A DNA stretch of 64,000 bases from Maylandia zebra. Its lineage: Eukaryota > Chordata > Actinopteri > Cichliformes > Cichlidae. Numbering within the stretch: position 1 is the stretch's first letter; every line of letters starts with the position of its first letter. The stretch lies in assembly GCF_041146795.1 (NCBI RefSeq), contig NC_135176.1, forward strand, positions 34,353,031-34,417,030, read 5' to 3'. This document shows positions 10,799 to 22,263 of this stretch, piece after piece. The notes below the pieces were generated by a model. It had not been told where the DNA came from and did no database searches. It saw nothing but the letters and a program-made list of their open reading frames with translations. A program made the translations under genes and the position numbers.

Positions 10799-11034
10799 TC
10801 TTCATCATTAATTATTATTAATCATCGTCATGAAGACAAAGAAGGAAAATGTTTATTTAACCTGATTAAAAACTGACAGTCTGATCATGTGATTGTTATT
10901 ATTAAACAGCTGTTTGATCCTGTGATCATTCTGATTGGTGATGTTATTGATCAGCTCCTCTGATTGGATCCTGTTGATTATATATATCATTAGTGTTGAT
11001 GTAAACTTCCTGTCAGCAGTTTAAACCATGTTTC
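10799..11034 (+). other. Gene B 3' UTR
   Basis: AT-rich sequence directly follows the gene B stop codon. It includes ATTAAA near 10899 as a possible polyadenylation signal. No coding frame or repeat was recognised. Confidence 0.4.
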
Positions 11035-11250
11035 ATTCAACCGTCACGTGACTGTGACGTCAGCAGTGAGCAGAGCGCCCCCTGTTGACCTGCACAGTTT
11101 CTGACCAATGGGATCACAAAGCTTCCGTGCGTCCTTCAGCAGAGGAGACACTGGAGCATCCTTTGTGAAGGGGAGGAGGAAACGCCGTCCCATAATTCAT
11201 AGCGACGGAGCGTTCAAAGTAAAGAGCACCATCGTGTACACCTTCATCAC
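11035..11250. promoter_or_regulatory. CRE/CCAAT-containing putative regulatory block
   Basis: The sequence contains CACGTGAC, TGACGTCAGC (a perfect CRE core) and GACCAATGGG (a CCAAT box) within about 80 bases, then a GC-richer stretch. The motifs are seen directly. Promoter or enhancer function is inferred, and the target gene is unclear because no gene starts immediately after it. Confidence 0.35.
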
Positions 11251-11382
11251 TGTTTTCATTTCATCCAGAAGCTGCTGATGTGCTCAGTTTGTATCAGCAG
11301 CCGCTACACTCACAGCTCAACCCGCTGCAATAAAACTTCTTCCTGTTGACTCTGAAGGTTATGTTCCAGATTAATGGTTGTA

Positions 11383-11476
11383 AATGGTAAACGGCCTGTA
11401 TTTGTGTAGTGCTTTACTACCCTAGGGACCCCAAAGCGCTTTACACATTCAGTCATCCACCCATTCACACACTGGT
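11383..11476. repeat. Common teleost interspersed repeat
   Basis: The segment taaacggcctgtatttgtgt ... ccaaagcgctttacacattc is a short repeat that I recognise as very widespread in fish genomes. It is non-coding here. Confidence 0.6.
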
Positions 11477-11769
11477 TGTGTGTGATTGTGCAGCAGCATC
11501 AGTGCGTTTAGTGCAGTAAACTGTGTCGACTGCAGTTCACATGTTGTGTTTGTGAAGGTGAAACTAATAGAAGTGGTCCTGTGCTCAGGTTTGAGCCCCA
11601 GCCGGACTCTGAGCCTCTCTGTGAGCAGACGTGGATTACTCGATTACTCTGCAGTGCACAGAAACATCCACTGACTGCTGTGAGGTCTGTGAGCGGCCTC
11701 TGCTTCCTGAAACATCACTGACCCAAACCCGCTCAGCTCCTTCAAAGTGAATCACATGGATGTTGCTCA

Positions 11770-11930
11770 CATTCATTACAGCACTAATAACACGACTCAT
11801 CTCTTTATTCATACTTAGTGACGTGTGTCCATGCTTTTATTTAATGGTGTCGTGTTTCCAGAAGTGACATAGTGAAAGTAAAGCTCAGTCCTTCGTAACA
11901 TCTGGCGAGGCATCACGCAATGTTCCCTCT
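11770..11930 (+). promoter_or_regulatory. Orphan GIMAP-type promoter/leader module
   Basis: The block with cagcactaataacacgac, then gcttttatttaatgg, gtgtttcc and gtgaaagtaaagctcagtcc, parallels the sequence before gene C (cagcactaataacgtga, gcttttattttgaagg, gtgtttcc, gaaagtaaagagc at about 30755-30905). No GIMAP exon follows it within the next 19 kb, which is transposon-rich. It is probably a left-over 5' end of a gene that was deleted or displaced. Confidence 0.5.
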
Positions 11931-12008
11931 AAGCTGTGCGCGTGCGCAGTTGCAGACTGCTGGCACGGTCTCTGTGCACAGAAAAAAAATCTCACCTGAA
12001 TTGAAATT
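11931..12008. repeat. Interspersed repeat fragment
   Basis: The sequence ctctaagctgtgcgcgtgcg belongs to a repeat style I have seen in fish genomes. It separates the orphan leader module from the foldback element. Confidence 0.35.
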
Positions 12009-12009
12009 A

Positions 12010-13878
12010 AGGCTACGTCCACACCAGGGGCGGAGCGTGGGGGTGGCTTACTGGGCTTAAGCCCGGGTTGTTTTGTCAGAAGCCCGGGGTCTTTTGGAGT
12101 GTAATTTTTTCATAGTTAGATGCCTGGCTGACAACTGTATAAAACAAAAAGTACACACAATATTCGAAGCACATAGCGCACACTGTGGGAATTTACGACT
12201 GTGCGTGAATCCCCCCTGATATTGGTATGATCCGAGCTCAGGCACTAAGCGACTGAGCGAGGGGGCGGGGCAGCTGCTGCCTGTGAGTGCGCTGTTGGAG
12301 AAACGCAGCCAGCCATACTAAGGAGAGCTTAAGTTTGAGCAGGTACCAAAGCAAATCATTCGTACCGTACAAATAATGTAAATATGACGGTGCATCACGA
12401 AAGATTGATATCAAACTGATCACTTGACCCATATTACGTTACTCGCTCTTCAAGTGAATCAACAAATGGCGAAATGAAAAGCCGAACAAATGCTATTTTT
12501 TAGAGAGTCTTAGCTTACGTGTGTTTATTTCATATTTTCAGTTCTTACCCTCCCCGACTAAATCGGTTTCAGTTATGTACTGAAATATAAGAATGGACAT
12601 TAGAGGCTTCTTTCAAAGAAAAAACTCAGGTAAATGTTATTTTATATATTATGCTTTGTATGTTGTTCAGTATATTTCTATGCAAAACAAGAGGGATTTC
12701 AGTACACAGCAGGATATTCACATTTATAACCAGATATTTACACTTTAGGGAGAAAACATAAAACATTTTTACTGTACAACATCAATTTAGATAAACTTTA
12801 GTTTTAGATAAATATTGAAATATATTTTGAATTAGTTAAATGTCAGAATAAAGAGAGACAGAGCTTTCTGTTTTTTATCACTTTCATCATATTAAGGAGC
12901 ACATATACACTAAGTTTATTGTTAATTAATAAGAAACTGCAGACGATTCCATTCTGAGCTGAAGAAGCTTCTGATTGGTTCGTAGAGTCCATGTGAGTAA
13001 ACTGGTGGCACAGCTGTGGATGCATATAAGACACCCCCAAAACACAGAGGCTGTTTCTGTGACATGGGAACATCAAGAGATGTCAACCAAAACAGCAGGA
13101 ACAGAACTGTGGAGCTGCATAAGTGTGGCTCAGTTTGAATACAATTTGGTGCCATTTACAAGAAATACAGATAGTTTCTCTCTTTACTCTTAAAGTTAAC
13201 AAATATGTTTTTATATTTATCTAAAAAATAAACATTTAGTCTGATTTGATGTTACAATTAAAAAAGTGTTTTTATCTGAAGAGTAAATATCTGGTTTCAA
13301 CTGTAGATTTGATGATTGTCAGCACAAAGAGGGAACAAGAGCAGGTGAGACACACCTGTTAGTCACATGGTTGTTTGCCAAAAGTATCACCGTATCACAG
13401 GTCCTCATGTATCTCGTACCTCGTGTTTCTTTTTAGGTTTGTTATTTTTCAAATTCTATATTTATTAAGTTCTGCAGCTTGTTTGCACAACAAGGCTAAA
13501 TAATTATAGAAACTTTTCTCAATCTAAATATTGTACTTTGGTAGAATTAAAAAAACAAGTGTAGTGCAGGTCTATGATGGTTTTTAGTGCTACTATCATC
13601 TAGTTCTGATTCTGGTTCTGTCTTGGTTAAGTCCTCAGTAGTCCTGATTTTGAGGTGTTGTAGTCCGGTTTTAATTCCGGATCAGTTCTGGGTCTGGTTG
13701 AATTGGGGTTTAGTCCCTGTGTCTTGATACAGCCCGACTTTGTTCTGCCTCGCTGCTTAATTAAAAAACTAGTTTAAGGTGTCCTGCACATGTGATATAT
13801 ATTTTCCCTATATGAAGTCATTCTTTTTTGAACAAAACTCAAAACAGAACCTATTAATCTTTCAGTCATTTCTACGCC

Positions 13879-13909
<31 letters not shown>

Positions 13910-14562
13910 AAAAAAAAAAAAAATCCCACATGCACACCACCCTTTAGGGCTAAGCCCCGGGTGTTTCAAATGTCTGGCTCCGCCTCTGGTCCACACGTAC
14001 ACGGGTATTTTTGAAAACAGAGATTTTCCGTTTTAAAAAATAATCCCGTCCACACATAAAGGCAGAAATGGAGGAAAACGCTGCTATGAACATGCCAAAG
14101 CAGCAGGTGGCGCTATATTCCTAACCGTGTAGAAATGTTGGCCAATCAGAAGTCTGGAAGCCTCGGTGGGAAAAAGTAAACAAAGCTGGGGCATAGAAGC
14201 AGAACCGAGTCGTATGTGTGGAGGGACAGTAACTGTGTGTATATGTAAGCATTTAAACACTGCAGAGAGTAGAATTAACAGTATTGTAGAAATTCATTTC
14301 ACCGAAACAATAACGTGGCGCACAGTGTGACGTCAAAAAAGGCGCACACCTTTGACGCTGCGTTTTCTGCGTTTTCTCAGTTTTTCTCGTTCACACGTAA
14401 ATGTAAAAACAGAGTTTTCAAAAATATCCACTCTGGCTGGAGTTTTTAAAAATCTCCGTTTTCAGTGACCGAAAACGCCGTTTAAGTGTGGACGGAAGGT
14501 GCAAACGCATAGAAACATCTGCGTTTTCAAAAATACCCGTTTACGTGTGGACGTAGCCTAAA
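12010..14562. mobile_element. Foldback-like DNA transposon, interrupted by a hAT copy
   Basis: The left end is aggctacgtccacac and, after removal of the inserted hAT, continues gtacacgggtatttttgaaa. The right end (about 14522-14562) is the inverse: tttcaaaaatacccgtttac, gtgtggacgtagcct. Internal subterminal repeats (ccgttttaaaa, gtccacac) also recur. No open reading frame is visible in the remaining 0.6 kb, so it is non-autonomous. The hAT at 12025-13988 sits inside its left terminal repeat. Confidence 0.7.
12025..13988. mobile_element. hAT element copy 1, internally deleted, TSD GTCCACAC
   Basis: The element runs from caggggcggagcg to ggctccgcctctg and is flanked by the exact 8-bp repeat GTCCACAC (12017-12024 and 13989-13996). 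On the plus strand a mini-exon, 12593-12629, reads MDIRGFFQRKNS and ends at a GTAAAT donor. This resembles the N-terminus of ZMYM/TTF-type hAT transposases, but no catalytic exons follow. Near its right end is a run of about 23 C followed by about 23 A (13877-13922). A sister copy lies at 15563-17511. Confidence 0.85.
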
Positions 14563-15104
14563 ATTAATACGTTAACGATCCTGTTTTGCAGTGTTAGTCA
14601 GTGACTGGCTGCTCCCATATGGGATCAGAACGATGCCACCTTATCCCACAGTCCAGCCAATGATGCGATTCACATTCGTATATACGCAGCTAATCAGCAT
14701 CGCTGACAGGCTGTGACAGCGTCCTCATGTGCGACACCGGTGTTTTAGCAAAGCGGCTGATGTGGCGTGAAGCCACGTTAATGACAACGTGTACAACCAT
14801 TGGAGATGTGAGCAGGACAGACGGAACAACTGACGGACAAAGTGTGGACTTTATACCAGTTTTTAAATTGTGTTGATCGGCCACGTAAAACCAGAGTTAT
14901 GATAAAAATATCTGCAATGTTTGTTTCTTCCTGAATACTGTCGTTGTTTATATTTACTGCAGGAAGAAACGGTAAAAACGGCGTTTTATAAGGAAAACGC
15001 TCAAAAGTCTATAACTTTAATGTCAGCCAAATCAATTTACTCAGGAACAAATCAAACACTGAAATAAACCAAACATTAACATTTAGAAGAGATCTAAGTG
15101 ACTT
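14563..15104. other. Unassigned sequence
   Basis: There is no supported gene or clearly delimited element. Short frames on the minus strand (for example 14690-14884) have no recognisable domain. Confidence 0.4.
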
Positions 15105-15119
15105 CCCAGATAGCAAGGA

Positions 15120-15375
15120 GACATTGAAACAATGTTTAGTCAACATCAGGGGATTCCACTGAAGCAACGTTGAAATGTGACGTTGACCTGACGTCACTCT
15201 TGCACCCTTTTTTAAATATTGAAACGTCAGGTTTTGATATTGAATCAATGTTCAACACTGACATTGATTCAATGTCAAATTTTCAAACACTGTTAATATT
15301 GAAACAATGTCAGATGCTGATATTGAATCACTGTTGATTTTCCATCACTTTTGCACCCTTGGTTACTATTGAAAC
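15120..15375. repeat. Subterminal degenerate repeat array
   Basis: There are many variants of attgaaacaatgt and attgaatcaatgtt, alternating in orientation. A related array lies at 27830-27970 near the opposite inverted end. Confidence 0.6.
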
Positions 15376-15562
15376 AATAAAGTCATGATTAAAAATCAGT
15401 ACTTCACAGGTATTTGTATCAATACTAAACCGCTGCAAATTAAAATCAATACTTAAACGTGCAAAAAAGACAATTGTGTATGATCCATAAATAGGAAACC
15501 TATTATATGCTGCACAGTCTTACAATTTGTCATGTCCATAATAATATCCCTATAATATGAAG

Positions 15563-17511
15563 CAGGGGCGGAGCGTGGGGGTGGCTTACTGGGCTTAAGC
15601 CGGGTTGTTTTGTCAGAAGCCCGGGGTCTTTTGGAGTGTAATTTTTTCATAGTTAGATGTCTGGCTGACAACTGTATAAAACAAAAAGTACACACAATAT
15701 TCGAAGCACATAGCGCACACTGTGGGAATTTACGACTGTGCGTGAATCCCCCCTGATATTGGTATGATCCGAGCTCAGGCACTAAGCGACTGAGCGAGGG
15801 GGCGGGGCAGCTGCTGCCTGTGAGTGCGCTGTTGGAGAAACGGAGCCAGCCATACTAAGGAGAGCTTAAGTTTGAGCAGGTACCAAAGCAAATCATTTGT
15901 ACCGTACAAATAATGTAAATATGACGGTGCATCACGAAAGATTGATATCAAACTGATCACTTGACCCATATTACGTTACTCGCTCTTCAAGTGAATCAAC
16001 AAATGGCGAAATGAAAAGCCGAACAAATGCTATTTTTTAGAGAGTCTTAGCTTACGTGTGTTTATTTCATATTTTCAGTTCTTACCCTCCCCGACTAAAT
16101 CGGTTTCAGTTATGTACTGAAATATAAGAATGGACATTAGAGGCTTCTTTCAAAGAAAAAACTCAGGTAAATGTTATTTTATATATTATGCTTTGTATGT
16201 TGTTCAGTATATTTCTATGCAAAACAAGAGGGGTTTCAGTACACAGCAGGATATTCACATTTGTAACCAGATATTTACACTTTAGGGAGAAAACATAAAA
16301 CATTTTTACTGTACAACATCAATTTAGAGTAAACTTTTGTTTTAGATAAATATTGAAACATCTTTTGAATGAGTTAAATGTCAGAATAAAGAGAGACAGA
16401 GCTTTCTGTTTTTTATCACTTTCATCATATTAAGGAGCACATATACACTAAGTTTATTGTTAATTAATAAGAAACTGCAGACGATTCCATTCTGAGCTGA
16501 AGAAGCTTCTGATTGGTTCGTAGAGTCCATGTGAGTAAATTGGTGGCACAGCTGTGGATGCATATAAGGCAAAACACAGAGGCTGTTTCTGTGACATGGG
16601 AACATCAAGAGATGTCAACCAAAACAGCAGGAACAGAACTGTGGAGCTGCATAAGTGTGGCTCAGTTTGAATACAATTTGGTGCCATTTACAAGAAATAC
16701 AGACAGTTTCTCTCTTTACTCTTAAAGTTAACAAATATGTTTTTATATTAATCTAAAAAATAAACATTTAGTCTGATTTGATGTTACAATTAAAAAAGTG
16801 TTTTTATCTGAAGAGTAAATATCTGGTTTCAACTGTAGATTTGATGATTGTCAGCACAAAGAGGGAACAAGAGCAGGTGAGACACACCTGTTAGTCACAT
16901 GGTTGTTTGCCAAAAGTATCACCGTATCACAGGTCCTCATGTATCTCGTACCTCGTGTTTCTTTTTAGGTTTGTTATTTTTCAAATTTTATATTTATTAA
17001 GTTATGCAGCTTGTTTGCACAACAAGGCTGAATAATTATAGAAACTTTTCTGAATCTAAACAGTGGACTTTGGTAGAATTAAAAAACAAGTGTAGTGCAG
17101 GTCTATGATGGTTTTTAGTGCTGCTATCATCTAGTTCTGATTCTGGTTCTGTCTTGGTTAAGTCCTCAGTAGTGCTGATTTTGAACTGTTGTAGTCCTGT
17201 TTTAATTCCGGATCAGTTCTGGGTCTGGTTGAATCGGGGTTTAGTCCTCGTGTCTTGATACAGCCCGACTTTGTTCCGCCTCGCTGCTTAATTAAAAACT
17301 AGTTTAAGGTGTCCTGCACATGTGATATATATTTTACCCTCTATGAAGTCATTCTTTTTTGAACAAAACTCAAAACAGAGCCAATTAATCTTTCAGTCAT
17401 CTCTAACCCCCCCCCCACCCCCCCCCCCCCCAAAAAAAAAAAAAAATCCCACATGCATACCACCCTTTAGGGCTAAGCCCCGGGTGTTTCAAATGTCTGG
17501 CTCCGCCTCTG
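15563..17511. mobile_element. hAT element copy 2, TSD ATATGAAG
   Basis: This sister of the 12025-13988 element has the same ends (caggggcggagcg ... ctccgcctctg) and an exact 8-bp duplication ATATGAAG (15555-15562 and 17512-17519). The transposase first mini-exon is preserved at 16130-16166 (MDIRGFFQRKNS). The C-tract/A-tract near its right end (17407-17445) is shorter than in copy 1. The body is nearly identical to copy 1 with a few small indels, so both moved recently and were already internally deleted. Confidence 0.87.
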
Positions 17512-17639
17512 ATATGAAGCATCTGACATTATGTAATAAAAATGACAGACATCTCTGTATCAATAACAAAGTGATTTATTATATTTTAAAAAAGTTTCTT
17601 TGTTACTTGTATTGGTTACAGGTCACTTTTTTTTTTTGT

Positions 17640-18089
17640 TTACTCGGGGATCGAGCTGGATATCGGGCATCCTGCACCACCCATGTGATCTGGAGCGTAG
17701 CGGAGACATTTCTGCACAGCTTGGCCGAAGGCAAACTCAGAAACAGCGTTTACCCCCACCTGCTGAGTCAGGCCATCTAGGACACAAACAAACAAAAGGA
17801 AGAAAACAAAAGGCCAAATTAGAGCTTAAATATTGTCAAAAGTTGGGTATTAGGAAAAAGTGAAATAAATATAAATATAAAGTCCCAATGTGTAGAGCAC
17901 ACATTAATAAATTAGTCATGTTCCCTGTGAAAGTAAATGAGCCTAATTCTTAAAGACCCCTGAAATTATTTACCAGATGTTTATTTTTTGAATAAAATAA
18001 AAATCTGAGTTTAACAAAACATTTTAAATGTAAATATCAAGCTTACCTTTCTTTCTTCCATAAAATGTGCTTGTGGGCACGCCAGCCAT
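17640..18089 (-). CDS. Unrecognised two-exon small gene or transposon ORF (59 aa)
   Basis: Exon 1, 18089-18047, starts with ATG, reads MAGVPTSTFYGRKK and ends at GAAAG/GTAAGC. Exon 2, 17776-17640, follows a GTGTCCTAG acceptor, joins in phase 1 and reads DGLTQQVGVNAVSEFAFGQ, then AVQKCLRYAPDHMGG, before a TAA. The splice phase and both sites fit perfectly, which argues against chance, but I do not recognise the protein. It lies inside the candidate large element and may be one of its accessory ORFs, possibly only the N-terminal piece of a longer protein truncated by the adjacent hAT. Moderate to low confidence as a gene; low on coding function. Confidence 0.35.
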
Positions 18090-18329
18090 TTTGAAAAGGT
18101 GGGAAAAACAATTGGCAAGGCCACACCCCCACACATGGGATATAATTTTAAAGGTTCTGTTGTCCTCTCTAAGAAACATCAGGACTTAGAGGAGTGGCAA
18201 GTAGAGTATGAGAGCTACAAGCAAAAAACTAAATGTGTACTACAGTGCGCAAAAATGAATTACTGGGTCATCAGGGGGTTATGAGGGACATTTATAAAAC
18301 AAAAAATCCCACAAACCGTAAAAGTGCAC

Positions 18330-19473
18330 TTGAAAAGCTCACACAAGAAGGTTAACCTAGCTTACCTAGAAGACCTCATCAGGGGGAGCACGCTCCCCCT
18401 CTGTTTAGAGCTCACCCACTTAACTCGCATCCCAAGAAAACAGCTAACCCCAGATAAGGCAGCGTGATGTATCCCGAGATAACAGGACTGGGACATCTAA
18501 ATAAAGGTGTGAAACAATCGCCTTCAAAAGGTTATCAATTGACTTCAACCAAAATTAGGAACACTCGGTGCGGCAAGAGTTAATAGTTATTAGTCTCAAC
18601 ACCCAAGGATAATTAGAAGAGCATGACTGATATGATGGAACTGAGATTTTGTTACACTTAACTTTTGCAAAACACAAATAAAACTAAATTGAAACTAAGG
18701 ATTTTCAGAAAATAAAAACTAGACTAAACTAGCAAAGAATTGGTAAAAACTAATTACAACTGGCAAAAAATTGAAAATCTGGAGTCGAAACTAAATAAAA
18801 GATAAAACCTAATGAAAATGGCGAAACGTTTAAAACTCTGGTGCAGAGATTGGCAAATGTGACCAGGAAAAGTATGAGATGGATTGTCAGGACAGTCAGC
18901 GTTAAAGCCACTTTTGACAGTCCATACTAGGATGGCATTGGACATCTTCGGGGCGGAGGAGGGTTGGTGTGACCAAGGTGTGGTTTGGCTTGTTGTATGT
19001 ATATTTGAGATCATATGGCTCTGGATGGACCGGTTACCAGGGCATGGAAGGAGGACAGACTCATTAAAGGAGGAGAAGGAACTTGCTGGGATTGGAGATC
19101 CTCTGGGTGAGTGGTTGATTAAAAGCATGCATAAAATAGAAGTTATCTGTTGTTATTGATTGGTAATAGATTGATAATTGGCCACATTTACAGCTGTATT
19201 GACTTGTTGTGGACGTAGTCGACTTCAGGTTTAAACACTCTAATTAACAGGTTGAAAATAGTGACATTAAAGGAAGAGTATGCAGCACCACCCTGTCAGA
19301 CGCCAGTGACGGTGGAGCTCACTGATGAATCAGGTGAGCTGGATTCATGGCTGATTCAAAACTAAGATCCCCCTGCTGTGGTCAGTAAGGGGAGAAAAGG
19401 GGGAAATAAAATCAAGAATTAAAGAGGCATTTATAAACGTTTAGGTGTCAAGTGAAACGGGACAAAAGGGGGT
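18330..19473. other. Retroelement-like sequence, uncertain
   Basis: Sequence with acctcatcagggggagcacg (about 18371) and a short plus-strand frame (18884-19159). At about 19454-19475 a purine tract (acaaaaggggg) is followed by TGTTATACTG, the arrangement expected of a polypurine tract next to an LTR start. No protein domain can be supported. Confidence 0.3.
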
Positions 19474-20020
19474 GTTATACTGTTATTTTAATATCAGCAT
19501 TATTATTGTATGAGAATCATGCAACAAGCATTGCATCGATGATCATTTATTGAAGCTTTTGACCTTATACTAACATCTGTGTTCCTGTGATTGTTATAAC
19601 TTCTGATGAATCTTCCATTTACAGGTGTTAGGATAATGATATAATTTTTCATTGCAGGTGTAACCATGATCATTTTTATACATATTGCAACTTGTTGCTC
19701 ATTGTAGAGTTGTGCTCAAGTTAATAAGGGTTAAAAGCTACAGTCAGCGCGAATGTCTGACTGATCTATTGAGGGGAAAGGCTTCGAGCATAGAGGGCCG
19801 CACGCGCTTACAAAACACTGATATCATGTTATTCTTTGTGATCTTTTCTTAAATTATGTCTTTAAGGTTAGTTTAAATAGTGGCAGTTAATTAAACGAGA
19901 TTTATTAAAATGTTAAATACCTGAGTCAGAACGTTACACGCGGATCACCTTAAGAGTCTGGGAAACTTTGTAGCTGCCTAACTTTTTTTTGAATGTTCTA
20001 GCTCCGTTGATTTGACACAT
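19474..20020 (+). mobile_element. Possible LTR fragment
   Basis: It starts TGTTATACTG right after a purine tract. It is AT-rich and has no coding capacity. The 3' boundary was not found. The call rests only on the PPT-TG arrangement. Confidence 0.25.
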
Positions 20021-20558
20021 TGGAATGTGTCAAAAAAGGGGGGGAAGGTTGAGCTTTAACATCAAACCAGGATTATTTGAACATTTTATAACTTCATTTG
20101 TGTCTTTAATAATTTAGGAATGGTAAAGCTTAAGCTAATAGCGGTCCGAGAAGACGGGCCTTTTAGAGAATCAGTGAAAAAGCATAAACTATCACTTTCA
20201 TGTTTAATCATTACTCATTGAAATGAACTGAATAGCGTTTTGAAGATTTGTTAACTTTTTGTCTTTTGTTAAAAAGAGGGGTTTCAATAATCTTCAGACA
20301 CACCTTGCAAATGTGCTTATAACGAGTTGGCACTCGGCCTTTTGAAGGTCAGAAGCTTCGTTCGGCGTGACTGTCCGGACTGATAAAGTGTAAGAAATGC
20401 CTTGAGTGCGGAGGGCTAAATGCAAACACGCTTACACACACATAGGATATGATTAGAATAAGTCCCTGGGACATTCTGAATGTTTTAAACCAATTCTGAA
20501 ACACTAGAAGGTCAGTAGATAACAACATTAGATTATTAGGGTTAGGAAGAGAGGTGTT

Positions 20559-20858
20559 TTGGTTTTCTGTCTCTTACAGAGAAAGGAACAGACACCAGAC
20601 GAGGTCACAGAGATGCGAGGATCCTCCGTAGCAGAGTCAGACACAGTGACTGCCGAGACATCAACTGGGTCCAGGGGTCATGGCGTTTGGGCTCCAGCTA
20701 GTCACCACAAAAGGATGGATCCCATAAATACAGCAATAACCATGAAGGGGTTGGCGGAAATCCGGGAACACCAGACCAACGAAGTTCGAGAGGCTTTTGG
20801 GCAAAAAGGGGACACCTTCCTGTTCCTTTTTCTGGAGAATACACAGATCGTTGTTTGA
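20559..20858 (+). CDS. Unrecognised hypothetical ORF, 99 aa, in retroelement-like region
   Basis: This open frame lies between two LTR-like segments and contains KRMDPINTAITMKGLAEIRE and a charged tail. It is preceded by a CTCTTACAG acceptor-like site at about 20571-20579. I do not recognise a family. The position suggests a relic of an LTR-element gene, but no retroviral domain motif is visible. It may equally be a chance frame. Confidence 0.25.
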   Translation: MVFCLLQRKEQTPDEVTEMRGSSVAESDTVTAETSTGSRGHGVWAPASHHKRMDPINTAITMKGLAEIREHQTNEVREAFGQKGDTFLFLFLENTQIVV

Positions 20859-21266
20859 AATCGGAGCAGAATAATCCCCTGATCTGTGTTACGACTGAAG
20901 GGTTGTCTAACCCCTAAGGTTGAAGAATTAAGAGCAGAGGATCACCCAACTGGACGACACTGGTAGCTGGAGCAATAAAATAAAGGTTAAGAGCTCTTCG
21001 GACAGAGGTTCTAGTCTACGTCTGAATGGTATAAGGGAACACCAAATAAAGCTGTGGGAGACAAGGAGAGTGTCATCTGGACCTGCTACTGTTGGAATCC
21101 TAGTTTTTCTTGCATCTGAATTGCGCAAACACAGAGGTCATCCCACATATGGTTCGCCCCTCAGGGGGACAAAGGGCCTCAGGAGTGAGAAGAGATGAAC
21201 CCGGCCACACTGGGCTACAGGGTGTTTGTGAGCTCATTATTCTAATGACCTCATCAGGGGGAATTG

Positions 21267-21829
21267 TAAAATTATGATATTATTTTATGCCATGTTAGAC
21301 CCCTAATTAAAGATTGTGAATTATTATGTAGTTTTAGTTTGCATTATTCTCCTGAATTAGAAGAAGCTGATAACTATTGCATTAGTTAAACTGATTTGCA
21401 TTACATTAAATTGCTGACTTGTTGTGAATGAATGATATTGTTTTATGATGCATTATATTGCTGAGTTATAAGAAATACTGTTCGCAGAAAGTTATTGTCT
21501 AATTTGTCTGAGTAGAAGAGAACAGAGTGTGCTGGAGTTTTCTGCTCCATCTCAGCAGGAGCAGATAAACAGGGAGCCAAGGTCGTAGCTCAGGCGCTGT
21601 GTGAGAGAGAGCATGTGAATGTTTAGGCTTTTTATGATAAGGTGGAGGCACCAGAGGCTATAAGAGTTTGAGCAATGCTCCACCATTTTGAGATTTTGAG
21701 GCTGTCTGCATCAGTGTCCATCTCCCACGTGTGTGATCATTAAATCATCGTTTGACTCAACCCGACCGGACCAGTGTTGTTATTGTGGTTTTTCTCTTGT
21801 CTCCATCCCCAATATTTTGAACCTTAACA
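21267..21829 (+). mobile_element. Candidate LTR with upstream polypurine tract
   Basis: The tract tcagggggaat immediately precedes TGTAAAATTATG, and the segment ends near CCTTAACA, giving TG...CA ends of about 560 bp. Inside are a TATAAGAG-like box (about 21659) and ATTAAATC (about 21741), as expected of U3 and R. No second full copy was seen in the window, so it could be a 3' LTR or a solo LTR. Confidence 0.4.
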
Positions 21830-22263
21830 ATATGAATAACCTCTTGTCAACTGACTTCAGCAGGGAGAAATTATGAGATTAATATGAAAGTCACAAGGCA
21901 GAAATCAGCAAACTGCTGCCTCACTTTGATTCTCAAAGAGCCATTAGCTGAAAAGCTCAAAGCCTAATTTTCTAATAATGAATAAACCAAACTGCTGGCA
22001 GTGAAATGTATTTCTATTTCTTGGATCTTCCAACAATAGCCTGCTGTTGTATATTCAAGCAGAACATACAGGAGAAGGCCATTTTTAAGCAGTTTAACTG
22101 AATTTGACAATTTCTAAAGTTCAGGGCTACAACAGTCCTACAACCTTTAAAGAACTGACCATTGCTTCATTTGCCTCCGGTCATTGCACTTCATCTCATC
22201 TATGTTGTGCAAAGGCTAATCCAGAGACAACACCCCAGCATGAACAGGGTCAGTGCTGCAGGA

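Noticed and set aside
12843-13193. Small frames repeated in both hAT twins (also 16381-16725)
   Set aside because: They recur only because the elements are duplicated. Lengths and frames differ by indels and no domain is seen.
15120-15375. Array of similar ~12-bp units as a CRISPR-like array
   Set aside because: Units are degenerate, in mixed orientation and without regular spacers. They are subterminal transposon repeats in a eukaryotic genome.
20928-21128. Minus-strand 66-aa frame
   Set aside because: No motif. Lies in retroelement-like non-coding sequence.
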